Source: Mnemiopsis leidyi (Eukaryota > Ctenophora > Tentaculata > Lobata > Bolinopsidae). From it: DNA of 47,831 nucleotides. Below the pieces are notes generated by a model. It searched no databases and was not told the origin of the DNA. It saw nothing but the letters and a program-made list of their open reading frames with translations. Numbering within the stretch: the stretch's first letter is position 1; every line of letters starts with the position of its first letter. A program made the translations under genes and the position numbers. Location: NCBI GenBank assembly GCA_000226015.1, contig JH155704.1:158427-206257 (forward strand), in the 5' to 3' direction. Shown one piece after another: positions 10,640 through 20,026 of this stretch.

Positions 10640-11660
10640 TTGTTGTCTGACTTTGTCCGGCCTTGTCTCACGTTGTGACCCTTTTCAAAAAAATTTTTAA
10701 AAATTTGAAAAATTTTTTTTGCGCGCGGCCACGCCGCCGCGCGCGCCGGAGGCTGCCGCTTCGCGGCAGCAGGGCTATGCAACGTGTAGCTTGTCGCGGT
10801 GATACCCGACTCACGCAGCTAAAGCTAATCTCGTCAACGTGTAGCAAGTCCGACCCTCATCCCGGAGAATAAAATGACGGGAGGGTGCGCGCTGCTGTAC
10901 AAGCGTTATTGGTATGCCAAACGGCGCGACGTCAGACGTAGCTATAGCCTTGCTTTGTCAGACGTTGCCTGACCTGCTGCCGCGAAGCGGCAGCCCCCCC
11001 GCGCGAAATGAAAATTGAAAATGGGCCGCAACGCAAGGCAAGCCTTGCTAAGCCAATATAGCCCTGTGGCTCGCGCTGCGCTTGACGAGATGATATCCGT
11101 CTAACGTTCTAACGAAACGTCTGCTCTCGCGAGGAGAGCAGAAAACTGCGAGCCGCGCGCGGGTCGGGTAACATCTCGACAAGCGCTGCGCGCGCCCTAA
11201 TTTGGCGCTTAGCTCGCACAGGGATATACGTGTTTAGCTTGCTACACGTTGCATAGCCCTGCCTCTGCGAAGTGGCAGCATCCGGGTCACAACGTGAAAC
11301 AATGTTTGACAAGACGTAGCCCTGTGGCTCGCGCGCGCTTTGTGTTACTGTGCTGTGAGCTTTTGCGTCCCGCGCCCGTCCCAATTTTGTGTCCCGATCC
11401 CACAAAGTTGTACGGTTGTCGCGGTGATACCCGACGTTAGACGGATATAATATAACGTTAGACGGATATAATCTCGTTAGACGGATATAATCTCGTCAAT
11501 TGTACGGCAGCGCGCACCCTCCTGTCATTTTATTCTCTCTTGTCTCTATTCGCTTCGAATGAGGGTCGGACAAAGTCAGACAACCCACAAAGAAGAGGGT
11601 GATTCTTGACGAGATTATATCCGTCTACTGTTCTGACGAAACGCAGCGTGAGACAAGGTT
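10640..11660. repeat. GC-rich foldback repeat cluster
   Basis: A sharp GC-rich island in AT-rich DNA, made of reused modules. (i) 10848-10902 is inverted relative to 11500-11571: both contain GTCCGACCCTCAT and AATAAAATGAC, with GGAGGGTGCGCGC, or their complements. (ii) GGGCTATGCAACGTGTAGC at about 10772 is inverted at about 11240-11261. (iii) TGTCGCGGTGATACCCGAC occurs at about 10792 and 11417. (iv) The semi-palindrome GACGAGATNATATCCGTC occurs five times near 11085, 11440-11500 and 11610. (v) Perfect hairpins such as GCTGCCGC-TTC-GCGGCAGC occur at about 10752 and 10977. No transposase frame is visible. It is probably a non-autonomous foldback element or nested insertions. Confidence 0.75.
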
Positions 11661-12704
11661 ATTCATGTTTAGCAAATGCGTGAGAGCGCGTGTTGTTTTC
11701 CTAATTGCTCTATAAGTATAACCAGCACCCTTTTAGTATAGGCCGTTAGGTATATTTTGGACACATTTTAGAAGTTTAAGTTATGGATGTTATTTTATGT
11801 ATTTTTCCTCGAATATTAACGGAAAAATACTTAAAATCAAAAATATTTGATGTCCCAAGGTCAAAATTCGAAAAAACCTCTAAAATTGGCCATTTTTAAG
11901 GGTTTTTCGAACGCGCGCGCTACTTAACTTTCTCGGCACTTACTGAAATGTTGCATATTTGTTTATTTTAATGTATTTAATATTAATAAGCAATAAAATT
12001 TGAAATTTATAAAATGTCCCAAACTTAATTTTTCGGCCAAAAATTGATATTTTGCGCGCGCGCATTGTTTTGACAAATTTGAGGCACAAGAAGATCTTTT
12101 GGAAACTGCATGATACTTTTATTAGATAAAACACAAAAATTTTAGGTAAGTGACAACCAATATAACGAATTTTCATCAAAATGAAAGTCACACTTAAAGA
12201 GANNNNNNNNNNTCATTGAATTGGCAAAAACTTTCAGTTAATACAAATGCGCCGGTTATCACCGCGCACCAGTTATTGTAGCGCGCGAAGACAAACGTAT
12301 AAATAAAGGGTGTAATTTAAGCGCTCGCGACGACATAAATGAAGGAAAATTTATATTACTTTATTTTAGGTTTTCTTCGTAGTTGATCGCATTCCAATGA
12401 ATAAAAAGTTGTAGAGGGCATTGACCTGAGTAAAATGAAACCAAATTTGTTGAGTATTTTGGTTTTTCAAACTAGTTAAAACTGGAATTGATTTTGAGCC
12501 GCGCAAGAACATATAATCGTCAGCAGCTGGAATGCTGACAATGCTGACACCCTAAAAACTTGACAGTTCACCTTACACTAAGTCATACTTATACTTAAGG
12601 CCCATTAGGTGTACCTTCTATGAACTTTACCTAACAGCCTCTACTATTTTGCGTTAACAAGCGATGTACATGTACTGCGTTCAGAATTTCTAGGTCGCCA
12701 GGCC
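11661..12704. other. gene-free AT-rich stretch with GCGCGC islands and an assembly gap
   Basis: No gene is supported. AT-rich DNA is interrupted by isolated GCGCGCGC runs (about 11911 and 12054). The run of ten N at 12203-12212 marks an unresolved join. Confidence 0.6.
12203..12212. other. assembly gap (10 N)
   Basis: Ten ambiguous bases, probably a placeholder of fixed length, so true distances across it are uncertain. Confidence 0.99.
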
Positions 12705-12880
12705 TGTTGTCGCGGTGATACCCGACTCACGGAGCTGAACGAGACTGTAGACGGATATCATCTCGTCAAGAACAAGCCTTTTCCTTGTCAGACGTTGCCT
12801 GACCTGCTGCCGCGAAGCGGCAGCCCCCGCGCGCGAAGCGCGCGGCGCGGCAGCAACGCAAGGCAACCTTTTCCAGCCAC
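12705..12880. repeat. second, partial copy of the GC-rich foldback modules
   Basis: It contains TGTCGCGGTGATACCCGAC (12708), the GACGGATATCATCTCGTC semi-palindrome, TTGTCAGACGTTGCCTGACC and the hairpin GCTGCCGC-GAA-GCGGCAGC, in the same order as modules at 10792-11000, but with the intervening DNA removed. A second hairpin, GCGCGC-GAA-GCGCGC, follows. The shared order argues for a family of elements. Confidence 0.75.
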
Positions 12881-13316
12881 CCTTGGCGGCGAGCGCTAAA
12901 TCACTGGCTCTATTTAAAGCAATCAGAAGTGCAGGATCATGATCCAGATCATGTAGAATATAAAAAAGCAATATTTGTGGTGATAAGTAAAGGTGACACT
13001 GATAGAATGACTTTTACAATAATACTTATAATTATGGTTATACTGCAAATGAAATTTTAAAGGCCAAGTGTCAAGTGTACAGCTTTCTGATCTAACTGGA
13101 TGTATGTGATGAATTCACTTTAAAACCGTAGAAACCTTGTAGGCTTACAACCTACCGTCATCGCTTCGCGCGCGTCACACCTGCTCCTCACACCTGCTCC
13201 TCGTGGACGCGCATCGCCCGTTAATAGAAACCTTAAAATTGAAATTTTAAACTTTTCAAAGTTTAAGTACAGTTCTTTTGAAAAAGAGAGTAGTTTAACT
13301 TTGGGAGCTCATGTTT

Positions 13317-13930
13317 CCAGTATCACTTTGTTCCATTTAATAGTGGCACAGCTTACCGGAAAAAGTTAATAACAAACGAGCATATGTAATATCTAATATT
13401 AGTTGGTTTTAAGTCCGGGCCATGAAAACTTTAATTTTCAAACAGAATGGGCAACTCATAGACAAGCCCAGGATTTGTCTGAGCAATACTGTCTGTTGGT
13501 CTGAACGTTAATAATTTAATTAAATGCCAGAGTCATTTCAAGTCTTTGTATAGAAAACAGAAAAACAGATCCTGCCGTGCGTATAGTCTGTTTGCAAAAT
13601 CGAGCTCACTGCAGCGTCGTCGAAGGAAAAGTATAGATGGTGACATTGGGTTGGTTATCTTGTTGAGCACACGTGACATTAATCACCATCTGTAGGTGTT
13701 GTACGATCCTGTAAAAAGTGTAATATTATTCTCGTAACGACAGAAAGGTACACGACCACTTTATTGCATAACATTTCGTTAGCCATTTCATTACAAAAAA
13801 ATACTGTTCGGCAATGATATACATACCAGTATCACATTGTTACTGTCAATAGTGGCACAGCTAACAAAAAACTTAGAAATGAAGTGCATATTTGATATTT
13901 TGCAATTGTTTAAGTCCCGGCCATGAAAAT
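13317..13930. repeat. diverged direct repeat pair of about 105 bp
   Basis: Bases 13317-13432 and 13827-13930 share CCAGTATCAC, TTGTT, AATAGTGGCACAGCT, then CATAT.T.ATAT, then TTTAAGTCC.GGCCATGAAAA, with moderate divergence. The pair lies downstream of the hnRNP H/F-type gene. Between 13000 and 14080 I see no gene; 13168-13195 has a 14-bp tandem duplication of CACACCTGCTCCT. Confidence 0.7.
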
Positions 13931-14079
13931 ACCACTTCTGAAAATACTACATGTGAAAAAAATACCCATGAAAATGTGTATCCACCTCCCCCCCGCCCCC
14001 GCCTGTACGCAATAACACATAAGAAAATACAACCGATTATAACCTTAAACCCATACCTTGCTATACCTTGCTATACTTT

Positions 14080-17000
14080 CTACACCTTGCAGTACCATGC
14101 GGCCCCGGGACACAAAGTTAGATAAGTAATACCTTGTGCTTGATAGGGCTTGTTCTGACTGTAGGGATCGCTGTAAGTGGAGTAATCCTGATAGGGATCT
14201 TCCGCTTCATGCGAGTCTGAATATCCTACGTAGTCCTCAGGTTTAGACTGCAACTCAAGGTTCACTTTCACACCAGCTGAATAAAAGTGGATGTAAACGT
14301 GTGGGATACAAAATTCAATTCGGCTTTTCCTCCCGAACAGAGTTGTAAAATCATAGAAAATTTATGGATTTTGATCGCAAATTCGTACTTCCCGACTTTG
14401 ACCATAAAAACCACTTTTGAAACCACTTCGACTTTTTACCAACAGAAGTTACCACTTTTACCACTTATACCACTGACCGAGAACTGTCTTGTCCTTCAAC
14501 ATGGCCCTCATAGCGTCCCCGTGTGTGTGAAACTCCACTACAGCCTCCCCGAACTTCATTTCCACATTTTTTGGAGGGTTGTTGTCCGTAAAGAATTTGA
14601 TAACATCCCCCATAGACACGTCCATAGAAACCCCCTTGACTACCACTATGTGCTTTTTAGGAGCACCAGGAGCCCTTGCCCCGCCGGCCGCCCCAACCGC
14701 CGCATATTCCCTGTAAAGATAACACACTGTTTTCCCTGTTGATTAGGTTGCCCGGTTTAAAACTAAACCACCAATAGATTTACCAAACATACTTACATGA
14801 TTTGACGACATGATTTACTGCACAGTGCAAAGCCCATTATTGTGTATAATTTACCACTGAGTCCCTGAATATCTTTTGAAAACTCATCATCATGATCTCC
14901 CTTTTTCCTTAACCATATGAATTATGGCAAGCACCCGGCTTTATCGTCCCAATTCATATTCCACACTCATCCCGATCATCAATTAAGGAAGAGATATTTT
15001 ACTTAATATCCAAAAGTTCAGTGATGATCAGAAAATAAAAGCTAGCATCAAAGTTAAGCCATGCTTTTTTCAAGTTGAGTCCTTATACATGCCTGCGTAA
15101 TGCTTTTACGTCATGGTCAACAGTTAATGAAGAATTAGGAAGATTAAAATGACAAAAATCGAACAAGACTTACTGGACTTGGAATCCGTCTGATCCATCG
15201 TACCCTCCGTAAGCTGAAATTCATATTGTCATTAACTACTGCCAAAACTATTTATTGCAAATAACGCTTCTTCTAGTGCTCAATCACGACTACAACCCAA
15301 TAGCAAGACAGCGCCAAGAAATCTTCCAAAAACGGAACAAAAACTCACGGTTCCTCCTGTCATGGGAGATGTGTTTGATCCTCCCTCCCCGTGGCATGGT
15401 GTTAAACCCAGCTGCTCCGCCGCGAGGCGGTGGTTTGGAGTAGGGCTGGGGTCGGTACTTGGGCCGAGGGTCTGGGCCGGGTCTACCGGGGGGAGGCCCC
15501 CCGTGTGGGACGCCTTCTTGAGCGTACCAGAACTTCCAATTAGACTGGAATATTTCTATGTACCTGGAGGGGAGGGTGTGTTTACCACGATGTAACGTTT
15601 AATGTACATTGTTTTATGTTAACGGATTCTAGTAGCGGTTGACAAAGATTGTGACAGTAGTAATGCAATAACGTATAGCACAAAGAAATTGGCAGAAGTG
15701 ATGCAGTAACGTATAGCACAATAAAGATTGTGGCAATGGTAACGTGTAGCACAACAAAACAAAGCTCTAAACTGCTAAAGACTAAACAAGCTCTAAACTA
15801 AAGACTAAAACTGCAGTTACCTGGATCCCATCTTCTCCCCGAACTTGTTGAGCGCTGCCTCGCTGTCCGAGAGGGACATGAACTGAACAAAACACTTGCC
15901 CATTGGTCGGATACCATCAGCATCATACACCATCTGAGAAAAGAAGGGTAGCGAAATCTTTCAAAACTTAGGTGGGAACTAGGAAACAACTACAAAGTTG
16001 GACTTGCGATTCTGTTCTCGTGAAGAGTCCTCAAATCATTAAATATTCCTTAAATCGCGTTAAATTTGTATTTGTATTTGTTACACCTGTACCCGGGCTT
16101 TTACAGTTATACTGAAGGGGCTCCTGGAAGATTCTAGATCTTTTAACGGAGACCCTCCTCATGTAACCCTAAATCACGGTTTCCCGATCATTCGGCTGAG
16201 TCGACGGAAAAAGATTGCATAGGCAAGTGCCCTTAGCGCACTCCTCTAGGATTGCGAGAAATGATGTCGTATAGCAACTATTTTGCTGCAGGCCAGTATT
16301 TCTTTAGATAAAGCAAGTAAAAACCTGTATTTCGACGATCTGAAGGCCGGAAAAAAACTTTCTAACATCGTCCTCAGTAGCGGAGAAAGGGAGACCTCTA
16401 CACATCACAATAGGATCTCGGTTTTCTGTAAGAGTATGTCATTAGACTGGAAATTTATACGTGTTAACGTAACGGAGAACAAGGAATACAACTAGAAGCT
16501 TCACCGAGCAGTTCTGGAGTGGTGGGAGACAGGAAACTTACTGGAGACCGTCTCGGACTTCTCAGTAAGTCTTTCCATCTCAGACTTGTCAGATCTCGTA
16601 ACTTCCAGGTACCTGCTGCCCATGTGCTGTCTGTTTTTACTGAGTGCCAGGTTCAAACTCTCCCCGTCTGCAAACTCGACCAGGGCCTGTCCTGTAAGGC
16701 GCCCTGCGGGAGAGAAAGTCTTAGATCCATGGCATTGTTCGGATTGTGGACTAGACTGTGGACAAATTTAATTGTCATGTCTTGTTTAAAATTGGGATAT
16801 TAGAATTTTGAGTAGTGCCATATTAGGAAAAAAAGGTGAAAGGTTTAAAAATGACGTAGCTCTAACCCATGGAGTTACGGAGAAGTTTAATGGAATCATT
16901 TTTAGATCCACTCAAAGTACAGCCACTAAAGAAATTCTCGATATCTTCGGTTTGTGAGGACCAGGGCAGACCTCGAACTTTGACGATAAACTCTCTTCTC

Positions 17001-17831
17001 TCATCAAGTTTCTCTGTGGATGAGTCAGATCTTACATTGTTTAATGGAACTGCTGCTTTTGTAGCAATATGTACTATTCAGCACGATGAATTAAAACGAA
17101 CTACGAATGGTCATATGTTTTGTTTTTTAATAATAATCACGAGCAATATTCTAATCATAGTCCTAAAGAGATTTAGGACGTCATTAACGTGATTAAGATT
17201 GAAAAAAGACTAACGTTGTATTTCTGCACACTTGTTGATATCGCTCATCATGACGTCATGAGTTACTTTACTGACAGTGACCCATCTCCTCCCCATATGC
17301 TGCCTGTCTTTACCCACTGCTGTCTCGACATCTTCCTCACACGTTAGTTCCACGAAACACTCCCCACTAGCTCTACCTGTGTAAAACGTTTTCTTTAGAC
17401 AGAGCCAACATAACATACATTTCATTGGGTGTCGTTCTTAGATAATGTAAGACAGAAAATTGAAAATTACAATAGGCAATAAGTTAATAATAATACTATA
17501 TGGTCATTTTTAAGTTACTGTCGCGGTTTATTTCAGAATTGACTTATAGTCATGTACAAGTTATGTAGTCACGTACTGATAGTCATAAATTAACGTAGTT
17601 TAAATTCAGTTAGTGTTACTGCAAGAATGTGATAGAACAGAAGTAGAATCAAAACTCTAAACTTCTTTTAAATTTCCACTGACCTGACTCATCCCGAGTG
17701 ACATGAACACCGTTCTTTCTGCCACCCTTGATGTCTAGACCAGCCAGGAACTTGGCCACGTCCTCGCAGGTTGCCGTGTAGGGCATACCACTGATCTTAA
17801 CAATGAAGTGTTCCTCGGAATAGTCCTCCAT
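14080..17831 (-). CDS. hnRNP H/F-type RNA-binding protein with four quasi-RRMs, ten exons
   Basis: Exons: 17831-17684, 17376-17215, 17013-16867, 16703-16542, 16425-16325, 15933-15821, 15563-15349, 15213-15174, 14710-14478, 14276-14080. Every junction is GT-AG and phase-consistent, giving 505 residues. Quasi-RRM A (about 7-90) starts [20 protein letters not shown] (about 112-195) has [20 protein letters not shown] and HMGSRYLEV, like hnRNP H RRM1. C (about 207-285) has [12 protein letters not shown] and RYIEIFQSN, like RRM2. A Pro/Gly/Arg-rich linker follows. D (about 373-445) has [13 protein letters not shown], like RRM3. The tail is Tyr/Asp-rich. The family binds G-tracts in nuclear pre-mRNA and regulates splicing. 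Human hnRNP H/F has three quasi-RRMs, so A is extra. The 3' end is uncertain: a donor (CAAG|GTATTA) at 14133 could lead to another exon instead of the stop at 14080. Confidence 0.85.
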
Positions 17832-18600
17832 TTTGGCTTCTTGCCCTAGAAGTTGTAGTTCGGTTATCAAGACTGTTGTGTATGATTTATGCGTTGGAAA
17901 GGACAATGAGTTCATAAGCTGCAAATTTCTTTAAAACTGTTTTCCTGGAAATGGCAGCTCAAACAACCCCATACAGATAACCTTAGAAGCCAGCTTAGAC
18001 AATAAGAAAATTAACGCACAGTAAGCAAAAATCTGTTGAATGAAATAACTCCTAAAAATATTTTTCTTTCATATAAAATCAAATTTAGCAAATTACTCAA
18101 CATGTCATCAATAACAACAAAATCTTTTCTTTAAGAATGAAAAATGCAATTCAACTTATTACTCGTAAAATTCGGTCTTAAGAACGAATTTTTATCGAAT
18201 AAACAGATAAAATGTTAACTGTAAGTGAAAAACATGCAACAAAAACCTATTTACGTTCATTACTCAAAATTCACAGATAACAACAACTATCAAAAATCTT
18301 TTCGTTGGTTACATCCTATTAATGCTTTAAACATCTCAAAATGGGAACCTTAAATTTACACAAATGACGTGCATGGTAGTAATCGTTGCTCGTTACTGGC
18401 CGTTAGATTTATAGACAACTAAGATTCTAATTTCCAAATAGCATGTCACTTATGTACAACTACAGAATCCTTTAAATAACAAACAAACTTCAAAAGACAA
18501 AAGATTCATAAACTAAACATCGGTCCATCGTAGCAAGAGGTCCTAAAATACTAATCTTAGTCCATTACCCCCTACTAGAGTAGTAGAAACTGACATATAC
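17832..18600. other. intergenic stretch upstream of the hnRNP H/F-type gene
   Basis: AT-rich with no coding signal. An acceptor-like ACAACTTCTAG ends at 17846, 14 nt before the hnRNP H/F start codon, whose context GCCAAAATGG is strong. The 3' UTR of the gene ending at 18601 presumably occupies part of this stretch. Confidence 0.5.
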
Positions 18601-19401
18601 CTAATCAACAGAAAGACTTCTGGAAACTGATTGCAAAAACGAGCGACCTCTCTCCTTCAAACTCTCAATTTTATCCGAGAAGGAAACTTCACCGTTCTCC
18701 CCCTTACCCTCGTCGGGAGACAGCTCTCTCAACATCTCCTTCTGTTCTTCCTCAAGCTCTGACATGATGAACATTTTCTCCCGAAACTCCGATATCTCCC
18801 GTGCTGGTAGTTGAAACGCCTTCATGTTTGTGATGAAGGAGCTCATCTGTCCGAAAAAAGTGTTTTTGTGCAGCTCGGCTGCCTCTACTCGCTGCTCCGG
18901 GGTCTGTTCGCTAAAACATTTGTTGTGGGAGGTGCGTAGTTTTCGCTCGGAGTGAACTGCATGGAGAAAGGCAGCGTTCCAGAACCTCATACTCTTCCAT
19001 ATCGGCAAGGAGAGGATCTCTTGGTAGACAAACCGCCCCTCACACTGATATGTAAAAGCGAGAATCATCAGCACTTTAGCAGACTCGATATCGTCCTCCT
19101 GCTCACAGATGTGGAGAATGGTTGCAAAGTTGGCGGCTAGCTGAAGGAACCTGCTCTCACAAAGCAACATGTTGGAGGAGCGTGCGCTGGTGACCTGTCG
19201 TGCAAACTCACGCCGTCCGCACTCCTGCATGCAGAGCTTGTTGTACTGTTCCCGGAGAGAGCTGAACGGGGAGATTGTCACAGAAATGTCGAATATTGCT
19301 TTCACATAAGTTTTCATAAACTCTGAACATGCTCCGGGATTTACGCAGGTACAGGAGTCGGAGAAGCGGCCATTGCCATTGTAGGCGGTCATCCCTACCA
19401 T
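18601..19401 (-). CDS. KIAA0513-like protein with SBF2-type domain, single coding exon
   Basis: A 266-residue protein starting MVGMTAYNGNGRFSDSC. An in-frame stop lies one codon before the ATG, and an acceptor-like AAACTTTACAG lies 8 nt upstream, which fixes the start. The body matches my recollection of the SBF2/KIAA0513 domain: EFMKTYVKAI, GRREFARQV, then DIESAKVLMILAFTYQCEG (compare the family's AK.LM.M.FT pattern), IWKSMRFWNAAFLHAVHSER, and FFGQMSSFITNMKAFQL followed by MSELEEEQKEMLREL. The same domain occurs in the pseudophosphatases MTMR5/13. The stand-alone family has no settled biochemical role that I can cite. There is no signal peptide or membrane segment; the C-terminus is Ser-rich. 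Confidence 0.7.
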   Translation of the reverse strand: MVGMTAYNGNGRFSDSCTCVNPGACSEFMKTYVKAIFDISVTISPFSSLREQYNKLCMQECGRREFARQVTSARSSNMLLCESRFLQLAANFATILHICEQEDDIESAKVLMILAFTYQCEGRFVYQEILSLPIWKSMRFWNAAFLHAVHSERKLRTSHNKCFSEQTPEQRVEAAELHKNTFFGQMSSFITNMKAFQLPAREISEFREKMFIMSELEEEQKEMLRELSPDEGKGENGEVSFSDKIESLKERGRSFLQSVSRSLSVD

Positions 19402-20026
19402 TTACATTCCTGTAAAGTTTGATCGTGAAACGATGAATTAAAAAGTTTAGGTTACTAGATAAAAGTGTTATAAATATTTAGGTAACACTGTTGCTGATAA
19501 ATCAATCATTTCATAGAATTAACTTCGTTGAAAGGAAAAGATTTAAATGAGATTACAGCACTATTACTGTGCTAGTATGTACAAAACAAAACGGATTAAT
19601 ACGGCAGTCAATTTCGAATTACCGCCAGATCATGCTAAGCTTTGGCAGTAAAAGCAAATCCTGACATATTGTAGTTTCGGTCATCTGTAGAAACTACCGA
19701 AAATATGCCACATCAAACAACAAACTGAAAATATTCGTCATCATTTCACATTTAAACTTTGATGAAAGAAAGAAAAAACAAGGATACTGTTTTAGTACTA
19801 TGTTTAACAATACAATAAAACCTCTATTTACCGGGCCTCGCTGGGGAAAGGGAAATGGCCCGGTAAATCGAGGGACACAGTAAATAGAGACACGGTAAAT
19901 CGAGGGACACAGTAAATAGAGGCACGGTTAATCGAGGGACACAGTAAATAGAGGCACGGTAAATCGAGGGACACAGTAAATAGAGGCACGGTAAATCGAG
20001 GATGATAACTTATCATCAGGTACAAT
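19402..20026. other. intergenic stretch between the MACROD-like and KIAA0513-like genes
   Basis: Apart from the repeat at 19821-20002, this is AT-rich and non-coding. Short minus-strand frames here come from the 32-bp array. Confidence 0.5.
19821..20002. repeat. pogo/Tigger-like terminal repeat remnant with 32-bp tandem array
   Basis: Bases 19811-19837 read TA-CAATAAAACCTC followed by TATTTACCGGGCC, like terminal inverted repeats of pogo/Tigger elements as I remember them. CCTCTATTTACCGGGCC (19821-19837) pairs with GGCCCGGTAAATCGAGG (19857-19873) at 16 of 17 positions. The inner end is then expanded into about 4.4 copies of a 32-bp unit (core GGTAAATCGAGGGACACAGT, then AAATAGAGGCAC) up to 20002. 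The array starts 25 bp past the stop of the MACROD-like gene, so it may be transcribed as 3' UTR. No transposase is present. Confidence 0.55.

Noticed and set aside
10663..11440. Arg/Ala-rich frames in the GC-rich cluster
   Set aside because: Open only because of high GC content within the inverted-repeat modules.
14287..14742. 151-codon plus-strand frame
   Set aside because: Antisense to quasi-RRM D of the hnRNP H/F-type gene.
14080..17831. Assignment as ESRP (epithelial splicing regulatory protein)
   Set aside because: There is no N-terminal exonuclease-like domain, and quasi-RRM B-D features (RYLEV...[17 protein letters not shown]) fit hnRNP H/F better.
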